A stretch of DNA of 64,000 bases from Pseudooceanicola nanhaiensis DSM 18065 (GTDB lineage Bacteria; Pseudomonadota; Alphaproteobacteria; Rhodobacterales; Rhodobacteraceae): contig NZ_JHZF01000013.1 in NCBI RefSeq assembly GCF_000688295.1, positions 1,360,422-1,424,421 of the forward strand, read 5' to 3'. Numbering within the stretch: position 1 is the first letter of the stretch; each line of letters begins with the position of its first letter. Positions 63,633 through 64,000 of this stretch are shown here, piece after piece. Both the position numbers and the translations under genes were made by a program. The notes beneath the pieces were generated by a model. The model was not told the origin of the DNA, ran no database searches, and was given only the letters and a program-made list of their open reading frames with translations.

Positions 63633-64000
63633 GCCCTTCACCGGCGGCGCTGAGGCGCACAACGGAACGCCAGACGGAACGACGGAGCGGATGCTTCGAA
63701 GGGCCTGACGGGAAAAACAGAGGTAAGGTTGGGCGGGGCGCGCCAGGAAGTTACGGCGCATCCAGTTTGATTTTGTCTCTACGCTCTTTGAAATCGCGAG
63801 TATCTGAAGAGATATGTGGGCGGTTTGGTTCATTTCGATGAACAAACAACTGCACATATCTACGCTCCTAGGATCGTCCTTTGTGGACACCATGATCCGA
63901 TGATGGAGTGTCAGCTTCACTGTTTGGACGGCTTTGCGTTACTTCGGTAACCTGAAGCACAACAAACAGAAATGGTTCCGGCCTTCGGGTCGGAGCAGAT
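63633..64000 (+). ncRNA. 5' leader of the ribosomal RNA operon (16S starts beyond the window)
   Basis: The stretch containing CTGAAGAGATATGTGGGCGG, a long hairpin and GTTACTTCGGTAAC resembles the pre-16S leader of Rhodobacteraceae. The main hairpin pairs GATATGTG (63811-63818) with CACATATC (63853-63860), and inside it GTTCAT / ATGAAC close a TTCG loop (63834-63837). A second TTCG hairpin is at 63938-63951. These are likely RNase III processing stems. The 16S 5' end (GAGTTTGATCCTGG-like) is not reached by 64000. Confidence 0.75.
63779..63793 (+). promoter_or_regulatory. boxA-like antitermination element
   Basis: CTACGCTCTTTGAAA matches the bacterial boxA core (TGCTCTTTAACA) at eight or more positions and sits in the leader just before the first large hairpin, the usual place for NusB/NusE loading in rRNA operons. 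Confidence 0.65.

Noticed and set aside
63961..64000. Start of 16S rRNA inside the window
   Set aside because: The conserved 5' sequence of 16S is not reached; only leader sequence is present.

Overview
The window is very GC-rich chromosomal DNA from an alphaproteobacterium, almost certainly a member of the Rhodobacteraceae. The evidence is the gene set and its order: a general L-amino-acid ABC transporter (aapJQMP), an ATP12-type F1 assembly chaperone, a short adenylate kinase inside the ribosomal cluster, a MnmD that is not fused to its oxidase partner, and a ribosomal RNA operon leader of the type seen in this family at the right edge. I cannot name a genus. I see no insertion sequence, prophage, CRISPR array or plasmid gene, so this is core chromosome with some lineage-specific insertions.

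Layout. 1-4.6 kb: succinate dehydrogenase genes sdhA and sdhB with a glycosyltransferase gene between them, then two small proteins. 4.6-10.7 kb: peptidyl-tRNA hydrolase, an EamA transporter, the split MnmD / FAD-oxidase pair that faces apart, an AlkK/DmdB-like acyl-CoA ligase and ribosomal protein L25. 10.8-12.8 kb: a sulfotransferase-like protein and an FMN-dependent lactate dehydrogenase-like enzyme. 13.0-18.5 kb: rplO-secY-adk-rpsM-rpsK-rpoA-rplQ, with promoter-like sites and strong hairpins in the gaps. 18.7-24.4 kb: a run of tightly packed genes (Deg-type protease, rarA, crcB, rluC, HAD phosphatase, ATP12 chaperone). 24.6-29.2 kb: aapJQMP with a textbook terminator. 29.4-32.3 kb: sixA, a QueG-like ferredoxin protein, a sterol-desaturase-family enzyme and argB.

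32.7-43.4 kb carries the run argB ... yihA(engB)-MOSC-yidC ... yidD-rnpA-rpmH on the minus strand. It is interrupted by two small outer-membrane barrel genes, a GC-rich tandem-repeat tract of about 45 bp units, an EAL phosphodiesterase with a degenerate GGDEF domain, ttcA, a membrane pentapeptide-repeat protein of unknown role and a periplasmic Cu/Zn superoxide dismutase. 43.7-52.7 kb: a TVP38-type membrane protein paired with a flavoprotein disulfide reductase, two histidine kinases without response regulators on either side of a tRNA-Arg(ACG) gene, a DUF998 membrane protein, a Ca2+/H+ antiporter and a large MscS-type channel.

52.9-62.6 kb is the most interesting accessory region. An IclR-type regulator diverges from a seven-gene operon: class III CoA-transferase, acyl-CoA dehydrogenase, MaoC hydratase, CitE/HpcH-type lyase and a complete TRAP transporter. 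The steps read as uptake, CoA activation, oxidation, hydration and cleavage of a short dicarboxylic acid (methylsuccinate, itaconate or a relative). A near-perfect 22-bp palindrome lies between the regulator and the operon. After a glutathione S-transferase gene, the window ends in a strong rrn promoter, a boxA-like element and hairpins of the pre-rRNA leader; 16S itself begins beyond base 64000.
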